A stretch of 64,000 bases of DNA from Humulus lupulus (taxonomy: Eukaryota; Streptophyta; Magnoliopsida; Rosales; Cannabaceae). Positions 21,197 through 32,690 of this stretch are shown piece after piece. Positions within the stretch are counted from its first letter, which is position 1, and each line of letters starts with the position of its first letter. The position numbers and the translations under genes were made by a program. Where the stretch lies: NCBI RefSeq assembly GCF_963169125.1, contig NC_084798.1:200565481-200629480 (forward strand), written 5' to 3'. The notes beneath the pieces were generated by a model, which worked only from the letters and a program-made list of their open reading frames with translations, ran no database searches and was not told the origin of the DNA.

Positions 21197-22053
21197 ATTT
21201 GATTTTTTTGGGTTTTTTTCTTTCTAAATCTGTTTAAGTAACTACGTATTATGACGCCTGATTCATTTTATTCATATCTGATTTTTTTTTAGACCTAGGT
21301 GTAACCAGTTACTTTTTATTCTCATTTCTTCTTCTTTTCTTCCATTTTTTATCTTCTTTAATCAACATTTTATCCACAGTAACTGGTTACCACTATCAAA
21401 ACAATTTTGATTTTTTTTGTGTGATAATAATCATATGCCACTGTCCATTTTTTTTAATGATGTGTGGTAACCGGTTACAACTATAAAAATCAGTTTTATT
21501 ATTTAAGTGGTGTTGTAGTAACTGGTTACAATTATAAAAATAATTTTTATTTTTTTAAGTAATGTACCATTATCAAAATATCAATTGCATTGTAACTGGT
21601 TACTTAGTGAGATTTGGAAGAAAAAAAAACTGATATGAAAAAAATAAACTAAATTGATCTTGAAGGTAACTGGTTACAACTTGGTCTGAAAAAAAAAATG
21701 AACAAAACACAGAGACAGTTGCAATAGTAACCAGTTACTTAGCCAGACTTGGAAAAAAAAAGATTCAAACAAAAAATCTAAACTAATCATAATCGTAACT
21801 GGTTACAGCAAGGTTTGAAAAAAAAAATCAAATCTAAAAAAAAGAACCAATTGCTATGGTACCTGGTTACTTAGTCAGGTGCGATAAAAAAATCAAATCT
21901 AAACAAAAGAATCTAAATTCATCGTTATTGTAACTGGTTACACCTAGGTCTAAAAAAAATCTGATATGAATAAAATGAACCAGACGTTATAGTACCTGGT
22001 TACTTAAACAGATTTGGAAAAAAAAACCCAGAAAAATCAAATATGAAGTACAA
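21189..22053. repeat. Inverted arms enclosing an array of GTAACYGGTTAC words
   Basis: Arms 21189-21312 and 21930-22053 are inverted copies at roughly 90% by eye, sharing TTCATATTTGATTTTT, AAATCTGTTTAAGTAAC, TTCATTTTATTCATATC and AGACCTAGGTGTAACCAG. The 12-mer GTAACTGGTTAC, its complement or a near variant occurs at 21301, 21379, 21467, 21518, 21592, 21666, 21727, 21795, 21859, 21930 and 21992. From 21592 on, the words pair into a ~133-bp tandem unit (steps 135, 132, 133). Two copies read GTACCTGGTTAC and one GTAACCGGTTAC. Confidence 0.85.
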
Positions 22054-22593
22054 AATCAAATGTGAAAAAGAAGAAGAAGAAGAAGAAGAAGAATAAAACC
22101 AGATTTGAAGAAAGAAAAAGAAGAATAAAAACTAGTAATGAATTCCCATGAGATGAGAGGATGCATTTGGAACCTGTAATTTTTCTTCATCTTGTTCACC
22201 AAATAACATTGCTGCTTTCTCAGGGTCACGCAGCAAAAGACAAATTTTGCCCTGAAAATGCCATAACAAATTTCCTTAGTTTCTTTAAAAAATTAATTAC
22301 AGAAATAAACAAAAACATAGACATTATATATATATATATATAAACAACGAGAACGAGCTTAGAAGAAGAGGAAAGGGTAGTTTTGGAATGGTGGGTTGAT
22401 TCAGAAGAAGAAGAAGAAGAATATCGAGGAAGAGGAGAAAGAAAGAGTTGTATAATTAAGTTTATGGTAATAATTACCATATTTTAAACTTTTTTTTTTC
22501 CAAAACTTACCATATTCTGTATAATTATTTTTTCCCCATAAATTTAGAAACTATATATATTTTTCCCATATTTATGTAAACTACTCTTGATTA

Positions 22594-22932
22594 TATATAT
22601 ATATATATAGAAGACTTCTCAATAGTTACTACCCATAGATAAGTACTAACAATTATAATGATTTGATAACATAGTGACTTGGTATAGCAAATCATCAACA
22701 TGTAAATAATTTTTTTCTACATTAATTTCAAATTTAGTTATTTTTTTATATAATTAATGTTGTTTCCAACCAATGATAGACACTAGCTATATTTAGAAAT
22801 TGAAATGTATTTGAAAAATAAAAAGTTTTCAATGTTATATTTTCATTATAAATACACTTTTTTCACCAGGTAAACCTTTCAAAATTTTGAAAAATCAAAA
22901 TTTATTTTTAGAAATATTAATTAACAACTATA
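22594..22932 (-). repeat. Dispersed ~330-bp repeat, second copy (inverted)
   Basis: Reverse complement of 9078-9405 (see that entry). Here it follows a (TA)n tract and ends exactly where copia pol codons begin, so it marks the point at which the copia fragment to its right lost its upstream part. A short poly-(AAG) stretch and unrecognised sequence lie between 22054 and 22586. Confidence 0.7.
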
Positions 22933-23624
22933 AGTCTGCAGTTGGAAGTCTAATATATGTCATGTTGTGTACTAGACCAAATATCTGCTATGCAGTAGGA
23001 GTAGTGAGTAGGTATCAGTCAAACCCAGAACCGGAACATTGGATAGCAGTTAAGCATATGCTGAAGTATTTAAGGCGGACTAGGAATTATATGTTAGTCT
23101 ACAAGGGTAGTGTTCTGAACCCTGTAGGCTACACCGATTCAGATTTTCAGACTGATGTCGATTAGAGGAAGTCTACTTCTGGAATGGTGTTTACTCTTCA
23201 GGGTGGAGCTGTGATATGGAGAAGCGTAAAACAGTCTGCAATCTCAGATTCCACCATGGAGGCTGAGTACATAGCCGCGTTAGAAGCAGCTAAGGAAATA
23301 GTCTGGCTAAAGAAGTTCTATTCGGATCTTGGTGTTATTCCATAAATGGATAAACCACTTGTGTTGTTTTGTGACAATACATGAGAGACAGCCAACTCGA
23401 AAGAACCTCATAGTCACAAGAGGAGTAAGCACATAGAAAGGAAGTATCACATAATTCGAGAATATGTGGCCAGGGGAGATATGAAGGTTATGAAGATTGC
23501 ATCTGAAGACAATCTTCCAGATCCGTTTACAAAGACACTACCAGAAGCTACATTTGATAAGCATATCAAAGAAATGAGATTAGTAGAATTAAGACATTAC
23601 TTTCAATTAGTGCAAGTGGGAGTT
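22933..23624 (+). pseudogene. Ty1/copia pol fragment: end of RT and RNase H, with PPT
   Basis: Codons from KSAVGSLIY and TRPNICYAVGVVSRYQS (end of RT) run through [23 protein letters not shown] and EAAKEIVWL (copia RNase H) to the pol end. In-frame stops at 23163, at about 23344 and near 23381 break it. A polypurine tract GCAAGTGGGAGTT at 23612-23624 abuts the LTR that starts at 23625. Everything upstream of RT is missing, cut by the repeat at 22594-22932. Confidence 0.85.
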
Positions 23625-25139
23625 TGTTAGGGTTTTATGCCCTAATTAAAACCCAATTTCTTTGTAATCTCATTTATTATCAATAAAATAATAGAAATCA
23701 TTTTTTGACTTGGTCAATCACTTTGCTCACATGTTTTATTTTTATGATTTTTTGTTTAATATAAACTTTTATTAAATTCCGAGCACATAACTAATCATAT
23801 TAATAGTGACGTAATCACAGTTGAATATAAATATGATTATATGTTAAAAATAAGTTAGTCCTAAGATTAGTCAGTGCACATGATTTACTCTGACTTGCCA
23901 ATCTACGATATGATCTACTTACACATTGTAGTGTTATGTTCTTTCCAGAACATTAACAAAGTAGATAAGATCAGATGTATTTGTTACATCGGACTGGACC
24001 GATATTGACAGTTGATAGGATAAGTAAACATACCGTTATTATCTATTCTAGTCATATCATATAGTTGACCATAGGTCAATTCAATCTCAATTCTGAGTGG
24101 TTAATATTCTAACTGATTGTATTATTTGAGTTCTTTGACTTGTTCGTTACCAGCTTACCCTACGGACTAGCCCATACTTACATCTTGGGAACTCGGTAGT
24201 ATAATTGAGTGGGAGTGTTAATCATAGATATGAACATCTATAACTTCTGATGAAGAAGTGAAATGATGGTTTCCTTTTAGTTTGGTTCAAGGTGCTAAAT
24301 GATAGAGATCTCATTTTAGTAATTAATAATTAGTTTACCGAAATATCATTTACAAGGAACTAAGTGTTTTAAGGATAAAATACAATGAGGGGTAAAATGG
24401 TATTTTAGTCCCATCTCATTGTAGACCGTCTATAGAGGATTGGGTGACAATTATGGTTGTAACAATGGATAATTAATAACGTATCTATATTTGTTATAGA
24501 GCGTTCTATGAATTCAAGAATGCAATTCCGAGTCTTTAGTGGAGTCATGAGGAATTAATAAGTTAGTAAATTTATTTGTTAGATTTATGATAACTTATTA
24601 GAGCTTGATTTCATAGGCACATGGTCTCCACTGTACCTTGGATAAAATCATCTAAATAGTCTCAATTAATTGATTTAATTATCAAAGTTGACCAGGTCAA
24701 TTTTGGATAGTTTCACAATGTTATGTAATTTTGAGAAAGAATAGAAAGTATGGCAGATTTATTAATTAAGATAAATTTATATCTAAATTAATAAATAAGT
24801 TTAAATCAAGGTTCAAATTATAAATAATTAATTTGATAAAGGATTTAAATAATTAATTAATTAATTAAATCAATAGAAAATAATACATGCCTTGATTTTA
24901 AGTCCAATGAGCTTATAATCAAATGGAAAATTTCACGAAGTTAAAGCTCATGATAATTTCGACCTAGGGCTGTTAATTGGCTATTATTTTATTGATTTTT
25001 TTAAATTAAATAAATGACCTAATTGAGTCTATAAAAGGAATGTTAAGAGAGAGTTCAAAACACAAGTTAAGTCACAAGTTGAAACACAAGTTTCTGATAG
25101 GTTATAGATTCTCTCTAAACATAAGTCTTTTTCTAAGGT
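23625..25139 (+). mobile_element. 3' LTR of the copia fragment (family N/O), truncated
   Basis: Starts TGTTAGGGTTTTATGCCCTAA right after the PPT. It matches the reverse complement of the solo LTR 56041-57891 along its length, including TGACTTGGTCAATCAC and the CATATGA...GTTGACC region. The match stops near 25139 after CTCTCTAAACATAAGTC, about 300 bases short of the LTR end seen in the other copy. So it is truncated on the right. Confidence 0.82.
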
Positions 25140-25207
25140 CGCGATGATCAATATCTCATATGATGATCAATAACTTTAAAAACAAAACAAGTGTAAAAAT
25201 CACCCTT

Positions 25208-25534
25208 TCATTGTTCATTAACATTCACCATTGTACTATTAATATTAGCAATAAACTCAAACTCACAAAGATATGGCAGCAAACACATTTCATTCAAATT
25301 CTTGAAATCTACACATTTAGAAATAAGTAATTTGATGATACCAATCTCCTTAAGTATGTAATCCCATTGAGTTGTCCCATCATTTGTTGATGAAGACTTT
25401 GAATCCATATCCACATTCATGTAGAGCATTTCCAAATAGAACTTTCTTTGATCTTTCATGGTTATGTGTTTCATACAAACTAAATCTTGAAACAAGGATT
25501 TGAAGGTTGTAGAAGAAGAACAAATTTCCCTCAT
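25208..25534 (-). other. Unrecognised ORF next to a copia-type LTR
   Basis: A 108-codon minus-strand frame with no domain that I recognise. It lies on the inner side of the LTR at 25587-26266, where a gag start would be expected, but it shows none of the usual gag motifs. It could be a decayed gag N-terminus or chance. The flanks 25140-25207 and 25535-25586 show nothing else. Confidence 0.25.
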
Positions 25535-25586
25535 TTTTGATTATGCAAAACATAAAAATAAAGTAATTAGAAATAGAGATTTTGAT

Positions 25587-26266
25587 TGTTGGGAATATAT
25601 AGATTTACACTTTGCAAATCAACAATTAATAATGAGAATAGTTCAATATTTGAAACCCTAAATGCTAATAAAAAACCTTATTCAAAGTATAAATGAAAAT
25701 CTTGATAATCAAAGAAACATATTCATGATATGAATGTCAATCTTGAATATAAGAAACTAAGTGATTAAATGATGATAAGATGAACTTAGAAATATTTAAT
25801 CATCAATACTAACAATGAAAACACAATAGAGTAATACAAAACAATGTTAGGGTTAGATAGATACAATCTTTGATTTAGAACAACTTGAATCTTCAAACTT
25901 AGGGAACTTCTAAGGCTTATACACAAATAAGAATATTGTTGTCCAAAATGTCTATTCTAAGATTTCCCTTATTGCTTGAAGCTTCAACTAAGTAGAATGG
26001 GATTTTGAAGCCCTTCACATTTTGGTGATGCTACGCCACCCCCTTTGACTTTGGACCCCTCCAATGGTCCTAAAATTGCTCCAAATTCTACCATACTTTT
26101 TGGGAATGTTTGGATACCTAATTGTGTCACTTTAGACTCATAAAAGTCACTTTTAGATTCCTTCTACACAATCTCATGTTTTCAATTCACCTTAAGTGAA
26201 AACCGTTAAGTGTTTAGCACCTCAATGTGTAAACATCTTAAACATTATATTTAACCAATCTCAACA
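25587..26266 (-). mobile_element. LTR (family I/J/K) copy
   Basis: On the plus strand it runs TGTTGGGAAT to CAATCTCAACA. Phrases such as TTGTCCAAAA.T.TCTATTC, TTGAAGCTTCAA and GTTTAGCACCTC..TGTG match the LTRs at 50496 and 61951. No target duplication is visible, so it may be a truncated or recombined copy. A GGTGATGCTACGCCACC word at about 26022 stands where the other members carry their GATGCATCGCC words. Confidence 0.68.
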
Positions 26267-26349
26267 TCCAACGCACCATACAGAATGGATCCGGTATAAT
26301 TGAAGGTTCAGTTACAAGAGTTACTTGACCTAGGATTCATCAGACCTAG
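26267..26349 (+). pseudogene. Ty3 reverse transcriptase fragment
   Basis: Eighty bases encode APYRM and, after a stop, [13 protein letters not shown], the start of the Ty3 RT domain (compare residues 224-252 of the frame at 40433-41755). It is cut on both sides by LTRs. Confidence 0.75.
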
Positions 26350-28478
26350 TGTAATGACCCAAATTTCATAATAAGGTTTAGGACCTTAATTAGGAGGCCG
26401 GGAGGGCCATAATTGATTTATTATTCCATTAAGTGATTATATGCATGATTATGTGAATTATATTATTATATGATGATAAATGCATGCATATGGGTCCACA
26501 TTTCATTATAAGGGCATTTTGATAATTTGGCTCGTTGAGGGCGTAATTGTGTATTTCATGCATGTTGGTGAATTATGAGTAAGACCACATTATAATGTGG
26601 ATTTATTCGAGCCATTCAACATGAGACGATCTTTGAATGCAAATTTTTGGTTTGGTCATAACAGGGTTAATTTCAGGGCTCGGGGTGAGTCTCGGGGTAA
26701 TTTGGTGATTAGAACATTACCGTGAATTAAAGGGTAATGGGATATGATTTATTAGTATTTGAGGATATTGAAAATAACGGGAATTGGAGGGCGTTAATTA
26801 TGATTAACGAGATATAGGAGAAGGGACGGTTTTACCCTTGTTGGCCTTAAGAGGATTTTAAATGACCTAAGGGTATTTTAGTCTTTTGACCCTAAAGGAT
26901 ATATATCAACCATTAAGCTGAAGAAGGCTGTAGAAAATAGAGCACCACCTTCACCTTCTCCCGATCATCATTTTCTCTTAATTTCTCTTTGGATTTTGAA
27001 GCTCTTTTTGAGGAACCAAGCTAGGGAATCAAGTCTTGATAAGCTAGGGTTATGTTCTACCATTGAATAGGGTATGGTTATAAGATTGAGGTGAGTTTTT
27101 AGCCATTAAAACTCTAGTTCTTGCTCTGTTTTTCTTATTGAGTTTCAGTTGGGATTTTGATTTGTAAGTTGAGAATAGGTGGAAGTTTTTGGCAAAGTTT
27201 GGTTAGGTTATGATGCCTAGGACATGTGGAGTAGATATTTGGGGTTCATTTGGAGGTTTGGATGGAGTTTGGGATCATGTTTTGAAGGTTGGAAATGGAA
27301 AACTCAAAGGAGGAAGAACCAGGGTTGTTTCAGCCTGGTCCTAGCACTATAGCGCCCAAGGGAGGGCGTTACAACACTGTCCGGGGCTAGACTGCCTTGG
27401 TTGTAGCACTGGGGTGCTAAGGGGGCAGCGCTGTAGCACTACCCTGTTTTTCCTGATGCATATTTTGGGCACTTTTGAGGGTTTTTGGCTCAGGGTTTCA
27501 ATTCCTAAGGCTCGAGATCGAATCTACTCACCGTTTGAGTACGATTCAGGGTTCCGGGAGTGAGGTTTAGGTCAAGAACCTTTTATTGTTAATTTCATTA
27601 ATTGGAAGTTATATTTTGTTATGACTAGGTGATCACTAAGGGATTAAAGGATCGATCGTTCTCAAGGGTCGTTAATTTGTTATTTCTCTCTCCAACCAGA
27701 GGTAAGAAAATTGCATCCTATATGTGACATGCATGGTTATTCATGAGGCATGTTGAGTGTTTAAATGTGGACATTGATTGCATATCAAATGCTTAGCAAA
27801 TCTTGCTTCCTTGTGAATGGCACTGACTTATTAGTCAGAATCCACAATGGTGTCGGTATTAACTGTGAAGCTGTGACTTAATAGTCAGGTTCGACAGTAG
27901 TACTGAGCACTGGTCATATGGTATTGGCTTAAGAGTCAAGAATGCTTTTAGCGTGTTTAACGCAAGTTGAAAAGATTAGATCTAATTGAAATAAGTATTA
28001 TCGTCCTGAGCATGAAATTCTTGACCGACCTTAAGTTCGATGAAAACTAAAAGCGCTTGTCTAGTCTAAAGGCTAGTTATTTAGAGCCAGAGCCAGAAAG
28101 GCTAAGGTGACCTACACGTCACATGGCTAGGAGGGTATGGGACCTCCGAGATAGACTTATCGGTCATCTGACCGAGATAGACTTATTAGTTATCTATTTA
28201 AAGAATGGCTTATTAGTCATCTACCTCAGAGAGACTTATTAGTCATCTACCTCAGAGCGTGAGACTTATTAGTCATCTACTCAGAGCGTAGGACTTCACA
28301 AACATTTATTTGTACCTGCTTGCATGCATGAGTAGGGTTATTACTGCTAGGCATGCTTGTTATGACTTAGTAACATGTTATTACTTGTTCATGAGCATAT
28401 TAAGTTTTCATGCCGATCTTTGGCTCACGGGTGCTATGTGGTGCAGGTAAAGGCAAAAGAAAACTGGACCATCCTTGA
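26350..28478 (+). mobile_element. LTR (family A/B), nearly full length
   Basis: Starts TGTAATGACCC and carries a TATA-like GGATATATATC at about 26888. The GC-rich word block lies at 27345-27445 (ACTATAGCGCC, GCAGCGCTGTAGCACT). About five copies of a ~27-bp unit around GACTTATTAGTCATCTACC lie at 28150-28290. It is joined at 28479 to the start of another LTR of the same family, so its last part is missing. The 5 bases before it are CCTAG; a matching duplication was not found. Confidence 0.8.
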
Positions 28479-28957
28479 TGTAATGCCCCGAAATCCCTAA
28501 TGCGGTTTAATGGCTGGATTAGTAGGCCGGGAGGGCCATAAATGTTTAATTATGCCATTAAATGATTATATGCATGTATATGTGAATTGTATTATAATAT
28601 GATGTTAAATGCATGCATGTGAATCCACATTACTTTACAGGGGTGTTTTGGTAATTTGGCCCGTTGAGGGCGTAATTGTATATTTGTATGCATGTCGGTG
28701 ACATATTGTTGAGATGACATTATAATGTGGGTTTGTTCGAGTTATTCGGCATGAGACGATCTTGGAATATTAATTAGCGGTTTAGTCATAACAGGTTTAA
28801 GTTCGGAGCTCAGGGTGAGTCTCGGGGTGATTTTAATGATGAGAGCGTTGCCGGGAGTTAAAGGGTAATGGGATATGAATTATTGATGTTTGAGATTATC
28901 GAGAATAACGGGAATTGGAGAGCGTTAATTATGATTAACGAGATAAGTGGGAAATAC
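28479..28957 (+). mobile_element. 5' part of a second family-A/B LTR
   Basis: TGTAATGCCCCGAAATCCC opens a second LTR in the same direction as the one before it. It continues to GATTAACGAGATAAG and breaks near 28957 into gag codons. About 480 of 2360 bases are kept, so the rest of the LTR and the leader have been deleted. Confidence 0.78.
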
Positions 28958-28964
28958 CTCCAGT

Positions 28965-29850
28965 TTTTTAGGGTAGTGCAGATCCTGCCAAGGCAGAGCA
29001 ATGGGTGAGTATGATTGCCACCATCCTAGATTTCATGAGGGTGACTGGTAATGAGAGGGTGGCCTGTGCCACTTATATGTTTCGGGAGGATGCCCGAATT
29101 TGGTGGGAGGTGATTACCCAGACCAAGAATGTTAATGCCCTGAGTTGGGAAGAGTTTCAAACTCTGTTCAACGAGAAATACTACAATGATGCCATCAGGG
29201 CAGCTAAAGCTGAGGAGTTTATTATGCTAATCCAGGGAGGTTTGTTAGCCACTGAGTATGCCTTAAAGTTTGATCATTTGGCAAAATTTTCCCTGGAACT
29301 GGTGCCCACTGATGGGACCAGAAGAGAGAGATTCCTTCAGGGGCTACATCCCAGATTAGCCCGTGATGTACGTATTACCACTGTGGCTGGGGTTACTACC
29401 TATGCATAGGTGGTGGAGAAGGCACTCACAGCTGAGAGTACAGAGAACAAGATCTAGCGAGACAGTGCAGCCAGAAAAGAGTTCAGGAGGACAGGTCCTC
29501 CATTTGTGGGTTCTGGTAGGGGTGGAGGCCACAGTGAGCAGAAGAGGAAGGTTCTTGACATCTTCCCAGTTCCAGGTCCTGATAGGCGTCCCCGTGGTAT
29601 TTCAATGGGTCGTCCAGGTGGTAGTGAAGCCTGAAAGTCTTATCCTGAATGCCCTAGATGCAAGAGGTGTCATTTGGGAGAATGTAGGGCAAGGGCCTGC
29701 TTCTCATGTGGAGCAGTGGGTCATCTTAAAAAGGATTGCCCTAAGGCAAGAAAGGAAGAACCCAGAAAAGCGGACAGCTCGACCCCAGCTTGAGTGTTCG
29801 CATTGACACAAGCAGAAGCTGAGGCTTCTCCCTCAGTTGTTACAGGTCAA
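28965..29850 (+). pseudogene. Ty3 gag (capsid + zinc knuckle) and start of protease, broken
   Basis: The frame from about 28972 encodes DPAKAEQWVSMI, FREDARIWW, WEEFQTLFNEKYYN, YALKFDHLAKFS and RERFLQGLHPRLARDV, a Retrotrans_gag capsid domain. A TAG at 29407 interrupts it. The same frame continues to CPRCKRCHLGEC and the CCHC zinc knuckle CFSCGAVGHLKKDC (29698-29739), then FALTQAEAEAS at the gag-protease border. Further stops lie near 29630 and 29792. It ends at about 29850, where family-A LTR sequence in the opposite direction begins. Confidence 0.88.
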
Positions 29851-32299
29851 TGTCCACATTTAATAACCAACATGCCTCAACAACAACCACGCATGTCATA
29901 TACTCAGGGTGCAGTTTTCTTACCTCTGGTTCGAGCAAGAAATAAAACAAGAACGACTCCTGAGAACGATCGACCTTTTGATTCCTTAGCGGTTACCTAA
30001 TCATAACCAATTATTGTTATATTATTTCATATAATATAATATTAGATTAAATAATGTGACAAAATGTGATTTGTCACACAAATGTGATTTGTCACACCTT
30101 GTAACATATTATTGAGAGTCACAAAATTTGGCACATGTGTGTGTCCAAATGTGACATATTTTGGAGTTACAAAATCAGTTACAAATTTGTAACTCCCAAA
30201 TATTACCCAATAATGTGTATATTATATGTTACACATTTGAGATTGGATTTCATAAAGCCATATGAGAAATGACTGATAGAGATGTGATTTTAACTCCCAT
30301 ATTGTGTATGGAAGTTACAAAATCAAGTGGGAATAAATTGGAACGTTTTGGAAAAAACTAAAAAAATTGGTTGTTGAAAATGACCAAGGGCTGCGGCGCT
30401 TGAAACAAGCGCCGTGGCGCTAGTGGCTAACAACTTCATACAAATTCAGTTTTTATCCAATTTTGAACGTTTCCAACAGCCAAGTAACTCCCAAATCTCT
30501 ATTTTAATTCCATAAAACATCCAATTAATCATTGGTAACATCCATGGGGGTTGGTGGAATTTGAAATTCAAAGGGTGTCTCAAAACTCTATAAATAGGAG
30601 CCTAATGCTCACTTGTAAGACACACCATTTTCCATCCACAAAGCACTTGGCTGGAAAATACACCAAAAGGCTTGATAATTCCAGAGAGCTATTTCCTAGA
30701 GAGATCCCTTAGTGCTTAGAGAATAGGGGGAAATAAGCTTTTGGACAAAGGTCTTGAACCTTGTTCAAGTTGGTGATCCCCACTACTCTACACTTTGGTT
30801 GTGTGAGAGTTTGTTTGTGTTTTCATTCTTTTGTTCTTCTTATTTACTTGTATTATTATAGTATTGAGTTTGTAATCTTCTTCTTCTACATCTTTCTATT
30901 TACTTATATTTTGAGCAACTGAGTTGTAATATTTATTTAATCAACTATCTTGTCCATTGTATTTTTGCATAGAGTTGTATTTTGGTTTTTCCATATTTCC
31001 ATTGAGCAATAACATATTTTCCTAACAATTATAACCTCCATTAATGAAAATCAACAATGAAAGTCTTGACCTAACCCCACTCTCGGCACCCCAAAACATA
31101 CCCGCACGGTGAGTAGATTCAATCTCGGGCCTTAAGGATTGAAACCCCGAGCCAAAAACCCTTAAAAACACTCAAAACAGGATTCTGAAGGAACAGAGTA
31201 GCGCTACATCACTACTCACTAGCGCCCCAGCGCTCTTCTCAGAACCCAAAACCACCCTAGCCTCCCCTGGGTAGCCCTGTAGCGCCCCCTTGTGGGCGCT
31301 GTAGCGCTACACCCAGCCTGATCAACCCCTGAATCTTCTTCCTTCGACTCCTTCATTTCCAACTCAATTACAATGCTTCCAAACCTCATTTATGGTGCCA
31401 AATGAACCCAAAAAACATACCCACAAGCCCAAAGCATCACAACCACAAGAACCCTAGCCAAAAACTCCCAACATAACCAATCAACCAACCTAGAAATCTC
31501 AACTGAATTCCAAAGAAAAAACAGAGCAAACCAGAGATTTAGTGGCTAGAAACTTACCTCAAGCTCAGGTTATGATGCTCTTCAATGGTGGAACACACTC
31601 CCAAGCCCTCAAGATTTATTTCCCAAGCTTGATTCCTCAAGTTAGGCTAAAAAATCCAAAGAGAAAATGAAGAGAAATGGTGCACGATAGCTAAGTTTGA
31701 TACTCTATTTTTCCCCTTCCTTCTACAGCCTTCAATGGCTTAAATCTATCCTAGGGGTGAAAATACCAAAATACCCCTAGGTCAAATAAAGGTTTCTAAA
31801 GGCTCCCAAGGGAAAAATTGACATTCTCCACCTATTTCGATAATCATAATTAACGCTCCCCAATTCCCGTTAATCTCAATATTCTCAAACACCAATAATT
31901 CATATCCTGTTACCCTTAAATTCTCGGCAACGCTCTAATCATTAAAATCACCCCGAGACTCACCCCGAGCCTCGAACTTAAACCCGTTATGACTAAACCG
32001 CTAATTTTTACTCAAGGATCATCTCATGCCGAATGGCTTGAACAAATCCACATTATAATGTGGTCTCAACAATATGTCACCGACATGCATACAAATATAC
32101 AATTACGCCCTCAACGGGCCAAATTACCAAAATGCCCTAATAATCAAATGTGGACCCACATGCATGTATTTAACATCATATTATAATATAATTCACATAA
32201 ACATGCATATAATCATTTAATGGCATAATAAAACAATTATGGCCCTCCCGGCCTACTAATCCAGCCATTAAACCACATTAGGGATTTCGGGGCATTACA
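29851..32299 (-). mobile_element. LTR (family A/C), truncated and split by a copia solo LTR
   Basis: On the minus strand it starts TGTAATGCCCCG at 32299 and runs to about 29851, where roughly the last 1 kb of the LTR is missing (compare 111-1043). It is cut by the solo LTR 30015-31027. The GC-rich block at 31198-31312 has AGCGCCCCAGCGCT and GGCGCTGTAGCGCT words. At 32300 Ty3 pol codons of plus-strand direction begin, so the LTR lies in the body of another element. No duplication is found for it. Confidence 0.82.
30015..31027 (+). mobile_element. Solo LTR (family D/E), 1013 bp
   Basis: Ends TGTTATATT and TTTTCCTAACA are flanked by the 5-bp duplication ATTAT (30010-30014 and 31028-31032). The uninterrupted sequence is seen in the family-A LTR near 1200. 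A TATA box CTATAAATAGG is at about 30590-30600. About 200 bases before it is a hairpin CGGCGCTTG / CAAGCGCCG with loop AAA (30394-30414), followed by GTGGCGC. No internal domains. A second family member is at 58480-60678. Confidence 0.92.
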
Positions 32300-32690
32300 G
32301 GAAAGTTGAGCCCTAGGTTCGTTGAACCTTTTGAGATCCTGGAGAGGATTGGACAGGTAGCTTATACATTGGCTAAGCCTATAGCTTTATCGAGAGTCCA
32401 TAATGTGTTTCATGTATCGATTCTTCGGAGGTATGTCTCAGATACAACACACGTGCTAAGTTATGCGATTTTGGAGTTACAACAGAACTTATCATATGAG
32501 GAGAGACCGGTACAAATTCTTGACAAGAAGGATAAAGTCTTGCGGAACAAGACTATCGCCTTGGTGAAGGTGTTATAGAGGAACAACAAGGTAGAGGAGG
32601 CAACTTGGTAGTTAGAGTCGGATATGCAGGACCAGTATACCGAGCTGTTTAGGTAATTTTGAGGATGAATTTCTATTAGGAGGGGATAGT
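32300..32690 (+). pseudogene. Ty3 pol C-terminal end and PPT
   Basis: GKLSPRFVEPFEILERIGQV and LSRVHNVFHVSILRRYV are the conserved C-terminal stretch after the Ty3 integrase. NNKVEEATW and YTELF follow, matching the chromodomain-like end of chromoviruses, with stops at 32576 and later. The purine run AGGAGGGGATAGT ends at 32690 and abuts the LTR at 32691. Integrase core, RNase H and most of RT are missing between 26349 and 32300. Confidence 0.85.

Larger units (their letters stand above)
20256..22586. mobile_element. Pack-MULE-like element carrying gene fragments
   Basis: Both ends carry AT-rich, ATATGG-bearing sequence in inverted orientation (left GAGAGGAAATTACACC..., right, inverted, GAGTAGTTTACATAA...), flanked by TTGATT on both sides (20250-20255 and 22587-22592). 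Inside, with no transposase, are a chalcone-synthase promoter and N-terminus (20586-20948), an antisense TNL fragment (20939-21196) and a repeat array between inverted arms (21189-22053). Captured pieces of unrelated host genes are typical of Pack-MULEs or Helitrons. The Mutator assignment is an inference: the terminal repeats are imperfect and the duplication is shorter than the usual 9 bp. Confidence 0.45.

Noticed and set aside
22161..22265. Captured exon to the right of the repeat array (minus-strand frame with EKAAMLFGEQDEEKL)
   Set aside because: It reads like protein but is only about 35 codons and I cannot place it in any family; not enough to call a gene fragment.
25208..25534. Host gene on the minus strand
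   Set aside because: It lies just inside a retroelement LTR, has no recognised domain and no splice partners; listed only as an unassigned ORF.
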